NCBI GenBank assembly: GCA_937944385.1
Contig: CALDYQ010000070.1
Coordinates: forward strand, 1 to 47,498
Length of the DNA stretch: 47,498 nucleotides
Source of the DNA: an uncultured Burkholderiales bacterium
GTDB taxonomy: Bacteria > Pseudomonadota > Gammaproteobacteria > Burkholderiales > Casimicrobiaceae
Reading direction: 5' to 3'
Part shown: positions 1 through 8,603 of the stretch, piece by piece
Numbering within the stretch: position 1 is the first letter of the stretch
Layout: the number at the start of each line of letters is the position of its first letter
Translations under genes and position numbers: made by a program
The notes under the pieces: generated by a model
The model's input: the letters and a program-made list of their open reading frames with translations, nothing else
Database searches by the model: none
Told to the model about the DNA's origin: nothing

Positions 1-21
1 GCGGGTTCTCATCCCGCTCTC

Positions 22-51
22 GAAAAAGAAACGCCCGCTCGCGCGGGCGTT
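22..51 (-). terminator. Rho-independent terminator of tRNA-Ser
   Basis: A perfect 9-bp stem (30-38 pairing with 43-51) closes a 4-nt loop. On the minus strand it is followed by a T-rich tract, the complement of the A-run at 23-30. It lies just 7 bases beyond the encoded CCA end of tRNA-Ser, in the right orientation to end that transcript. Confidence 0.85.
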
Positions 52-57
52 TTGAAT

Positions 58-148
58 TGGCGGAGAGAGCGGGATTCGAACCCGCGGTAGGGTATTAGCC
101 TACACACGCTTTCCAGGCGTGCGACTTAAACCACTCATCCATCTCTCC
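58..148 (-). tRNA. tRNA-Ser (anticodon GGA)
   Basis: Read on the minus strand, the sequence folds as a class II tRNA. The acceptor GGAGAGA (148-142) pairs with TCTCTCC (68-62). The anticodon stem CACGC/GCGTG carries the loop CTGGAAA, giving anticodon GGA, which reads UCC and UCU. A long variable arm (GTAGG/CCTAC) identifies it as serine-type. The T-arm is GCGGG-TTCGAAT-CCCGC, and the 3' CCA is encoded at 60-58. A terminator follows directly. No convincing promoter is visible immediately upstream, where the sequence is instead part of a repeat. Confidence 0.95.
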
Positions 149-236
149 TGAAAATCTCACATCTCGTCGCACGCGGCAAACGAAACGCTTTGGCTCCGGC
201 CGCTTCGCTTAACGTTCGCTCACGCTCACGTTAGCC
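112..236. repeat. Direct repeat, copy 1 (contains tRNA-Ser 5' half)
   Basis: This 125-bp stretch recurs at 266-390, offset by 154 bp, with about 3 mismatches. It covers the first 37 nt of tRNA-Ser (acceptor 5' strand, D-arm and part of the anticodon arm) plus about 88 bp of upstream flank. This copy is the one inside the intact tRNA gene. Confidence 0.9.
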
Positions 237-265
237 TACGCCGCAACGTCGCTTGCGCGAAGTTG

Positions 266-390
266 TCCAGGCGTGCGACTTAAACCACTCATCCATCTCT
301 CCTGAAAATCTCACATCTCGTCGCACGCAGCAAACGAGACGCTTTGGCTCCGGCCGCTTCGCTCAACGTTCGCTCACGCTCACGTTAGCC
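266..390. repeat. Direct repeat, copy 2 (orphan tRNA-Ser 5' half)
   Basis: This is a near-identical copy of 112-236. It carries only the 5' half of tRNA-Ser, ending at the 5' side of the anticodon, so it cannot make a functional tRNA. The flank AACGTTCGCTCACGCTCACG is repeated as well. Confidence 0.9.
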
Positions 391-549
391 GACACCGTAG
401 CGTCAATAGTGCAGAACACCGCATGCACAACGGCAGCTTGGCGTGCGGCTTGAACCGCTATTCCAGTCCCCCGGAGAACTTTTCGCGACCTGCCTGAGGT
501 ATCCACATCGGCGTCGCATGCCCATGAACCCTCACCCGGATTTTAAGCC
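391..549. other. Non-coding stretch downstream of gene at 550
   Basis: Together with the repeats, 149-549 has no credible gene. Small reading frames here run through the tRNA-derived repeats and lack a ribosome binding site. No clear terminator was found for the minus-strand gene ending at 550. Confidence 0.6.
440..479. repeat. Diverged third tRNA-Ser-like 5' half
   Basis: About two thirds of these 40 bases match 116-155 and 270-309. The conserved part covers the D-arm and the start of the anticodon arm. Differences such as GGTTCAAGCC in place of GGTTTAAGTC suggest it derives from another serine isoacceptor or an older duplication. Confidence 0.45.
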
Positions 550-1239
550 CTACAAACCCAGCTCCTTCCTGATCGCAATCTCGTCCTCTTCCCGGTAGCG
601 GCGGTTCGCGCATTTCGCCTTCCAGTCGTCGATACGCGCCCGCACAGGCTCCACGCGGTCGTTGACCGTCTTGCTGCGCGCGTTGATCGCCGTGATGCGA
701 CCGTTGAGATCATCCACCCGGGCGCGGTAGCTGCCCTGCGCCGTGTCGTAGTCGCGCCGCGCCTGCTCGGTCTTGCGGCGACGCTCGAGCAGCGTCTGCC
801 GCTCGGACTCGAGAGCCGCCTTCTCCTCGTCACTCTTCGCGTTGAGGAAGAGGGTCTGCAGTTCACCGAGGCGCCCGCCGATGGCGTCTTCCTCGGTGCG
901 GATGGCGGCGGCACGAGTGCGCAGTTCCTCACCGAGACGATTGAGGTCGGCTTGCTCGGCTTTGACTGCGTCATAGTCACGGAGGAAGGCCTGCTGATCG
1001 GCCCGAAGTGCTGCCGCCTCACGGTCGCTCTCGTGCTTCTCGACCATGCAGGCCCTTAGTTCTTCCTTGCTCATGATGCCGTCGACGCGGGGCGTTTCAG
1101 CCTCCACCGGCTTGGCAGGCGCACGCGGCGGCGCCTTGGTCGCGGCGGGCTTCGGCGCAGTCTGGGCGAAGGCCGTCGAGAGCATCACGGACACGACGAC
1201 CCCAGCAACGAGACAACGGCGGATTGAACGGTGATTCAT
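550..1239 (-). CDS. Exported coiled-coil protein, function unknown
   Basis: The 229-residue product begins with a positively charged n-region (RSIRRC), a hydrophobic stretch and an AFA-Q cleavage site near residue 25, so it is probably periplasmic. A Pro/Ala-rich linker (about 27-50) precedes a long, strongly charged helical region (about 58-215) rich in Glu, Arg, Leu and Ala with heptad-like spacing, suggesting a coiled coil. There are two cysteines in the mature part, one near residue 64 and one near the C-terminus (KCANRR), which could form a disulfide. Its ATG overlaps the TGA of the upstream dioxygenase gene (1236-1239), so the two are likely translationally coupled. I do not recognise a named family. 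Confidence 0.75.
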   Translation of the reverse strand: MNHRSIRRCLVAGVVVSVMLSTAFAQTAPKPAATKAPPRAPAKPVEAETPRVDGIMSKEELRACMVEKHESDREAAALRADQQAFLRDYDAVKAEQADLNRLGEELRTRAAAIRTEEDAIGGRLGELQTLFLNAKSDEEKAALESERQTLLERRRKTEQARRDYDTAQGSYRARVDDLNGRITAINARSKTVNDRVEPVRARIDDWKAKCANRRYREEDEIAIRKELGL

Positions 1240-2033
1240 GGCGTGTCCTGTGTTCGCGGATCAGGTTCGGGTTCGAGAAAGCCGTGCTGGCGGTAGGTAA
1301 CGACGAGCGTGTCCCGCTCGGGCGACGGGCCGGCGGCCCGGAAGGGCGTGGTGCCGTGCACCACGCGGCGGTCGTCAAGCAGCATCGCTGACCACGGCTC
1401 AGCCAAGGTAAACGAGGTGAGCGCTTCGCCCCGGTCGTCGTAGATCGTGGTTGTCGCGCCTTCGATGTCGCGCCGACCCAGCATGAGCAGGAGCACATGG
1501 TCGACGCCGTCTCGATGCGCGCCCTCGGGTGTGGGGCGGCCTTCGCCCGACCGCGCGTCGATGCGAAACTGATGCGACTCCACATACCAACGTGCAACGC
1601 GCTCACCGCGAAGCCGATCGGCCTTGGCCATGACCGCGCCGAAGCGCAGGACGAGTCGGCGGTAGAGCGGCAGGGCACGTGTTGCGGGGGCGATCTCGGC
1701 GAAATGCCGGAGCAGTCCCCCATGCAGTCGGTTGTACGCCTTGGGCTGCCAGTGTGGACGATACGGGACGTCCCGAAGCACGGCCGACGGTTGGAGGGGT
1801 GTCTCGATCACATGCGATGCATGCCGACGGCAGCGGTACCGCCCACCGTCGGCGAGGTAGGCGTCGCGCGGCAGGTCGTTCCAGGTTGCAGCCAGCGCGG
1901 CACGCGCAGCGGAGGAGGCGACCCCGCCCAGAAACGAGAGCACTTCTGCGGCCGGTAAGATTGCAAACCCGTCGCGGGCGAGCCGCTCGGCCGCCCCGTC
2001 TGACATCGACGGCGACCGTGAAGACGAAGACAT
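1236..2033 (-). CDS. 2OG-Fe(II) dioxygenase family protein
   Basis: The product carries the Fe(II)/2-oxoglutarate signature in the order expected for the IDO-like 2OG-Fe dioxygenase family (PF10014), whose known members hydroxylate free amino acids. The iron ligands appear to be His and Asp in AHRDGVDH, and a distal His in VVHGTTPF. The Arg in RDTLVVTY would bind 2-oxoglutarate. A core beta strand HVLLLMLGRRDIEG follows the HxD motif. The substrate cannot be read from the sequence. The start could be ATG at 2033, which overlaps the pdxJ start, or ATG at 2006 (MSDGAAERL); neither has a strong ribosome binding site. It is coupled to the downstream coiled-coil gene by an ATGA overlap. Confidence 0.8.
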   Translation of the reverse strand: MSSSSRSPSMSDGAAERLARDGFAILPAAEVLSFLGGVASSAARAALAATWNDLPRDAYLADGGRYRCRRHASHVIETPLQPSAVLRDVPYRPHWQPKAYNRLHGGLLRHFAEIAPATRALPLYRRLVLRFGAVMAKADRLRGERVARWYVESHQFRIDARSGEGRPTPEGAHRDGVDHVLLLMLGRRDIEGATTTIYDDRGEALTSFTLAEPWSAMLLDDRRVVHGTTPFRAAGPSPERDTLVVTYRQHGFLEPEPDPRTQDTP

Positions 2034-2769
2034 GACGAAACTTTCGATCAACGTGAACCGCGTAGCGCTCTTGCGCAATAGCCGCGATCACGGATGGACC
2101 CCCGATCTGCTGGCCGTGGCCGCCCGAATTCTAGAGGCGGGAGCCCACGGCATCACGGTGCACCCGCGCCCGGACGAGCGCCACATCCGCGCCTCCGACG
2201 TGGCACCACTCGCGGCACTGGTGGCACGACATCCGGGCCGCGAGTACAACATCGAGGGCAATCCGGAGCACAACCTGCTTGAGCACGTGCACGCCGTGCG
2301 CCCCACGCAGGCGACGTTCGTTCCGGATGCCGTCGGCCAGAAAACATCCGATCACGGCTACAGCCCGGAGCACTCGGCAGCGATTGCACCTCTCGTGGCC
2401 GAGGCCAAGCAAAGCGCCACGCGCGTGAGCCTCTTCGTCGATGCCGACCCGGCGGCGATCGATGCGGCCAAAGGCGCGGGTGCCGATCGCGTCGAGCTCT
2501 ACACCGAGCCCTACGCCGCCGCCTTTCACGCGGGTGACTGGCGCACGATGCTCGAGCGCTTCGCCCGCGCTGCAGAGCATGCGCGTTCACTCGGCTTGGG
2601 CGTGAATGCCGGGCATGATCTCAATCTCGACAACCTTCCGCCGTTGATTGCCGAGGTCGCACCCGATGAAGTCTCGATCGGGCACGCGGTCGTGGGCGAT
2701 GCACTGCTCCTTGGGATCGACGAGGCGGTTCGCCGCTACCTGCGGGCCGTGAGCGCACCCGGGGCGTGA
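2032..2769 (+). CDS. pdxJ: Pyridoxine 5'-phosphate synthase PdxJ
   Basis: PdxJ condenses 1-deoxyxylulose 5-phosphate with 3-amino-2-oxopropyl phosphate to form pyridoxine 5'-phosphate, the last ring-forming step of DXP-dependent vitamin B6 synthesis in the cytoplasm. The 245-residue product has the family N-terminus LSINVNRVALLRNSR, the HPRPDERHI segment, an EGNP motif, the VSLFVDAD strand, ELYTEPYA and the phosphate-binding GVNAGHDLNLDNL. Length is typical. The gene overlaps the start region of pdxA and the divergent dioxygenase start. Adjacency to pdxA places two consecutive pathway enzymes in one transcript. Confidence 0.96.
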   Translation: MTKLSINVNRVALLRNSRDHGWTPDLLAVAARILEAGAHGITVHPRPDERHIRASDVAPLAALVARHPGREYNIEGNPEHNLLEHVHAVRPTQATFVPDAVGQKTSDHGYSPEHSAAIAPLVAEAKQSATRVSLFVDADPAAIDAAKGAGADRVELYTEPYAAAFHAGDWRTMLERFARAAEHARSLGLGVNAGHDLNLDNLPPLIAEVAPDEVSIGHAVVGDALLLGIDEAVRRYLRAVSAPGA

Positions 2770-2783
2770 AACGAGGCGGTCAG

Positions 2784-3746
2784 ATGAGTGCTCGCTCGAA
2801 GCCGATCGCTGTCACGCTTGGCGACCCCGCAGGCGTTGGGCCGGAAATCGTGGCCAGCGTCTGCGCGACTTCAGGCGGCGTGATCGACGGACGGCCACTG
2901 CGCGTCTTCGGCCCGCGAGCGGTTCTCGAGCGAGCCTTCGAGCTGTCGGGTGCGACCGCGCCGCGCATCGACTGCGTCGATACGGGCCTGGTTGGCCCGT
3001 GGACACCGGGAGCGCCGAGCGTGACCAGTGGACGCGCCGCACTCGCAGCCATCGAAGCCGCCACCGCGGCCTGTCTTCGAGGCGAATGCGCCGCACTGGT
3101 GACCGCTCCGATCAGCAAGACGGCGCTCCGGATGGCCGGCACGACCTTCCCCGGGCACACTGAACTGCTCGGCGCGCTCTGCAACACCTCTGAGGTGGCC
3201 ATGATGTTCGCATCGAGGCGTCTCAACGTCGTGCTCACAACGATCCATCTTTCTTTGGTCGACGCCGTTGCCGCGCTCACGACCGAGCGGATTGCCGGCA
3301 CGATCCGCTTTGCCCACGAGGCCGGCCCCTGGGTCGCGCCGGATCGACCGGACCGCCCCCGCATCGCAGTCGCCGGGCTCAACCCGCATGCGGGCGAAGA
3401 CGGACTCTTCGGTCGCGAAGAAATCGAGATCATCGCCCCCGCAGTCGAGCAGGCGCGTCGGGCCGGGATGGATGCGAGCGGCCCCTACCCGCCAGATACG
3501 GTTTTCATGCGAGCCGTGCGCGGCGAGTTCGATGCCGTGATTGCCATGACCCATGATCACGGGCTCATCCCGGTCAAGCTCGACGGCTTCGAGCACGCGG
3601 TCAACGTGACGCTCGGTCTGCCCTTTCTGCGCACGAGCGTGGACCACGGCACCGCCTACGACATCGCCTGGCAGGGGCGGGCCTCGAGCGAGAACCTGCG
3701 CCACGTGCTCGCGTGGACGGCGACTCGGCTTGTGGGCCAGAAATGA
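2784..3746 (+). CDS. pdxA: 4-hydroxythreonine-4-phosphate dehydrogenase PdxA
   Basis: PdxA oxidises 4-phosphohydroxy-L-threonine with NAD+; the product decarboxylates to the amino ketone used by PdxJ. Visible hallmarks are GDPAGVGPEI near the N-terminus, TAPISKTAL, the metal-ligand context FPGHTELL, GLNPHAGEDGLFGREE and the C-terminal MTHDHGLIPVK...DHGTAYDIA block. I chose ATG 2784, 320 residues, because GAGG stands in front of it at a suitable distance. An in-frame GTG at 2766 overlapping the pdxJ stop would add six residues. The stop overlaps the next start in ATGA (3743-3746). Confidence 0.95.
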   Translation: MSARSKPIAVTLGDPAGVGPEIVASVCATSGGVIDGRPLRVFGPRAVLERAFELSGATAPRIDCVDTGLVGPWTPGAPSVTSGRAALAAIEAATAACLRGECAALVTAPISKTALRMAGTTFPGHTELLGALCNTSEVAMMFASRRLNVVLTTIHLSLVDAVAALTTERIAGTIRFAHEAGPWVAPDRPDRPRIAVAGLNPHAGEDGLFGREEIEIIAPAVEQARRAGMDASGPYPPDTVFMRAVRGEFDAVIAMTHDHGLIPVKLDGFEHAVNVTLGLPFLRTSVDHGTAYDIAWQGRASSENLRHVLAWTATRLVGQK

Positions 3747-4054
3747 CGATGAACGAATGCGTCCGCTGCGGCGCCTGTTGCGCGTGGTTTCGGGTAGATT
3801 TTTCGGTCTACGAGCTGGACGGCGCGGGCGGTAGCGTTCCAGAGACACTCGCCATCGCGGTCAACGGCACGACCGTGCGCATGCGCGGCACCGATCACTG
3901 GCCGCCGCGCTGCGCCGCGCTTTGCGGGACCCTGGGCCAGCAGGTGCACTGCGCGATCTACGAGTGGCGGCCCAACCCCTGCCGTGAGTTCGCCGAGGGC
4001 AGCGCGGCCTGCGCCGAGGCGCGCCGTCGGCACGGGCTGCCGCCGCTTGCGTGA
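3743..4054 (+). CDS. YkgJ-family cysteine cluster protein
   Basis: This small protein of about 103 residues begins with the CVRCGACC cluster typical of the YkgJ/zinc- or iron-chelating domain family (PF03692). Further Cys residues follow in RCAALCG, HCAIYEWRPNPC and the AACAEA tail. The family is thought to bind a metal or Fe-S cluster but its biochemical role is not settled. The ATG overlaps the pdxA TGA; a second ATG two codons on (3749) is also possible. The gene appears to be the third member of the pdxJ-pdxA transcript. Confidence 0.85.
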   Translation: MTMNECVRCGACCAWFRVDFSVYELDGAGGSVPETLAIAVNGTTVRMRGTDHWPPRCAALCGTLGQQVHCAIYEWRPNPCREFAEGSAACAEARRRHGLPPLA

Positions 4055-4171
4055 GAACCCGCCCGTCCGCGCCACATCCACTGCCGCGGCGACAATAGCG
4101 CGGGTGATCGCTGTCGTGTGACCGGAGGACGCTGCCGACCAGCCTGCGCCCACGTCAAGGACCCTACGCTC

Positions 4172-5521
4172 GTGAGCCCCACCGAAAGCTTTCTTCTCCT
4201 CGCTGCGCTGATCTTTGTGGGTGCCTTCTTTGCGCTCGCCGAGATCAGCTTTGCCGCTGCGCGCCCGACACGGCTGGAAGCGCTCGCCGCGCAAGGCGAA
4301 CGTCGCGCCCGCCTCGTGCTCGACATGCAAGAGCGGCCTGGCGACTATTTCGCAGTCGCCCAGATCGGCCTCAACGTCGTCGCGCTCGTGGGCGGCATCG
4401 TCGGTGATGAGGTGTTCGGCTCACCGTTCGCCGCGGTCTTCGCTCTCGTATTGCCGGAGAACATGGCCCGGCTGGCAGGGCTTGCAGCCTCGATCGCGGT
4501 CATGACCGCGCTGTTTCTCACCCTCTCGGATCTGCTGCCCAAACGCTGGGGCATGGCCGAGCCCGAACGCATGGCCGTCCGCGTCATCGGCCCGATGCGC
4601 GCCCTGATCGTCGTGCTCAAGCCTTTCGTCTGGCTGTTCGGCAAGCTGACCGACGGCTTGATGCGCCTTCTCGGCCTGCCCACCGAGCGCGCAGATCAGG
4701 TGACCGCCGCCGACGTGCTCGCGATGGCCGAGGCCGGCGCGCGCTCGGGTGCGCTGCATCGGGACGAGCAGCGCATGATCGAAAGCGTGTTCGAGATGGA
4801 CACCCGCACGATCTCGACCGCGATGACGCCTCGCGACCGCATCGCCTGGTTCGACAAGAATGATCCCGAACCCGTCGTCCGCGCCCGAATCGCGCTCGAG
4901 CCCTTCTCCACCTATCCCGTCTGCGACGGCGATCTCGATCACGTCATCGGCTATGTGGACGCGAAAGATCTGTTCCAGCGCGTGCTCAACGGCCAGTCGA
5001 TCGCGCTCACCCAGGATGGACTCCTGCGTAAGCTGCTCGTTCTACCCGACCGGGTGACGCTGGCCGAAGCCCTCGACCAGTTCCGTGAAGCACGCGAAGA
5101 CTTCGCAGTCATCGTCAACGAGTACGCGGTCGTCGTCGGCGTGCTCACACTCAACGACGTCATGAGCACCGTGATGGGCGAGCTCGTGAGTCCGCTGAGC
5201 GAGGACCTGATCGTCAGCCGGGACGACGGCTCCTGGCTTGTCGACGGCATTGCCCCGATGGCCGATGTAGTCCGCGCGCTGGACATCGATGAGGGACTGC
5301 CCGACCCGGAGGAGTACGAGACCCTCGCCGGCTTTCTGATGCATCTGCTCCGCCGCGTGCCGCGCCGCACCGACGTCGTACGCTGGGGCGGCTTTCGCTT
5401 CGAGGTGATGGACGTGGACGCCTTCCGGATCGACCAGGTGCTGGTCACGCGCATCGGTGAGCCGCCGTCATCAGCCGAGCGCGCGCTCAGCCCCGGAACT
5501 GCCGGCGGGAGAGCTGGCTAG
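4172..5521 (+). CDS. paeA: PaeA/YtfL-type transporter (CNNM-CBS-CorC domains)
   Basis: The product matches E. coli YtfL/PaeA, the polyamine (cadaverine/putrescine) export protein, nearly end to end by motif. Examples are FFALAEISFAAARPTRLE, QIGLNVVALVGGIVGDE, LPKRWGMAEPE, MTPRDRIAWFD, HVIGYVDAKDLFQRVLNGQS and LTLNDVMSTVMGEL. The order is an N-terminal membrane domain (CNNM/DUF21, about 1-190), a CBS pair (about 200-330) and a CorC/HlyC C-terminal domain. I placed the start at GTG 4172, 449 residues, because AAGGA stands 10 bases upstream and the product then begins at the first membrane helix. Related CNNM proteins move Mg2+ or Co2+, so the substrate is inferred. The 3' end overlaps cutA by 51 bp. 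Confidence 0.88.
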   Translation: MSPTESFLLLAALIFVGAFFALAEISFAAARPTRLEALAAQGERRARLVLDMQERPGDYFAVAQIGLNVVALVGGIVGDEVFGSPFAAVFALVLPENMARLAGLAASIAVMTALFLTLSDLLPKRWGMAEPERMAVRVIGPMRALIVVLKPFVWLFGKLTDGLMRLLGLPTERADQVTAADVLAMAEAGARSGALHRDEQRMIESVFEMDTRTISTAMTPRDRIAWFDKNDPEPVVRARIALEPFSTYPVCDGDLDHVIGYVDAKDLFQRVLNGQSIALTQDGLLRKLLVLPDRVTLAEALDQFREAREDFAVIVNEYAVVVGVLTLNDVMSTVMGELVSPLSEDLIVSRDDGSWLVDGIAPMADVVRALDIDEGLPDPEEYETLAGFLMHLLRRVPRRTDVVRWGGFRFEVMDVDAFRIDQVLVTRIGEPPSSAERALSPGTAGGRAG

Positions 5522-5876
5522 ACCTTCTGGCGATGGCGCACATTGCCCGCGCACCCAGTCGCCAAACGGTGCCCAGACCTCGCTCATCGGCACCGCGATG
5601 ACCGCGGGGAGCTCGTAGTCATGCAATGCGCGGATCGCGGCTTCGACCTCGGGGTACCGCGCCGCGGTGGTCTTGATCACGAGCCGCCACTCGCAACCTG
5701 ATTCGATCCGGCCCTGCCATTCGTAGACGCTGTCGATCGCATCGATGTGCACGCAGGCTGCGAGCCGTCGCTCGACGAGCTCGGAAGCGATCGCACGGGC
5801 GAGCGACTCGCTGCCCACGGTCGTGAGCACGAGTCGCAACGCGCCCGCAGGCCCAGGCACGCTGGGACGAGTGGGA

Positions 5877-8456
<2,580 letters not shown>

Positions 8457-8498
8457 CGTCGTTGCCGCTTTCCACGGTAAGAGTTGAACTCACCCGAT

Positions 8499-8527
8499 AT
8501 CTGGGGTGGACTGCCAGCAGCCTCAAG
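8499..8527 (-). promoter_or_regulatory. Sigma-32 (heat-shock) promoter candidate for clpB
   Basis: On the minus strand CTTGAG (8527-8522) and CCCCAGAT (8506-8499) are separated by 15 bp, close to the RpoH consensus CTTGAAA-N11-16-CCCCATNT. Transcription would begin near 8492, leaving a leader of about 36 nt before the clpB ATG. Confidence 0.7.
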
Positions 8528-8603
8528 CGGGTTTAGCGTTGGCTGCCCGCGCTCAGGTCGGCGTTGCGCTAACCTAGATCAATCAATCTTCAGGAAAAAG
8601 CTC

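Noticed and set aside
112-390. tRNA-Ser repeats as attachment sites of an integrated element
   Set aside because: The duplicated part is the tRNA 5' half, not the 3' end, only 154 bp apart, and no integrase or phage gene is present.
253-453. 66-residue frame in the tRNA-repeat region
   Set aside because: It translates the orphan tRNA-Ser halves and has no ribosome binding site.
8532-8574. TTAGCG/CGCTAA inverted repeat between clpB and the acylase gene
   Set aside because: The arms are short and about 31 bp apart, which is expected by chance; the sigma-32 promoter explains the region better.
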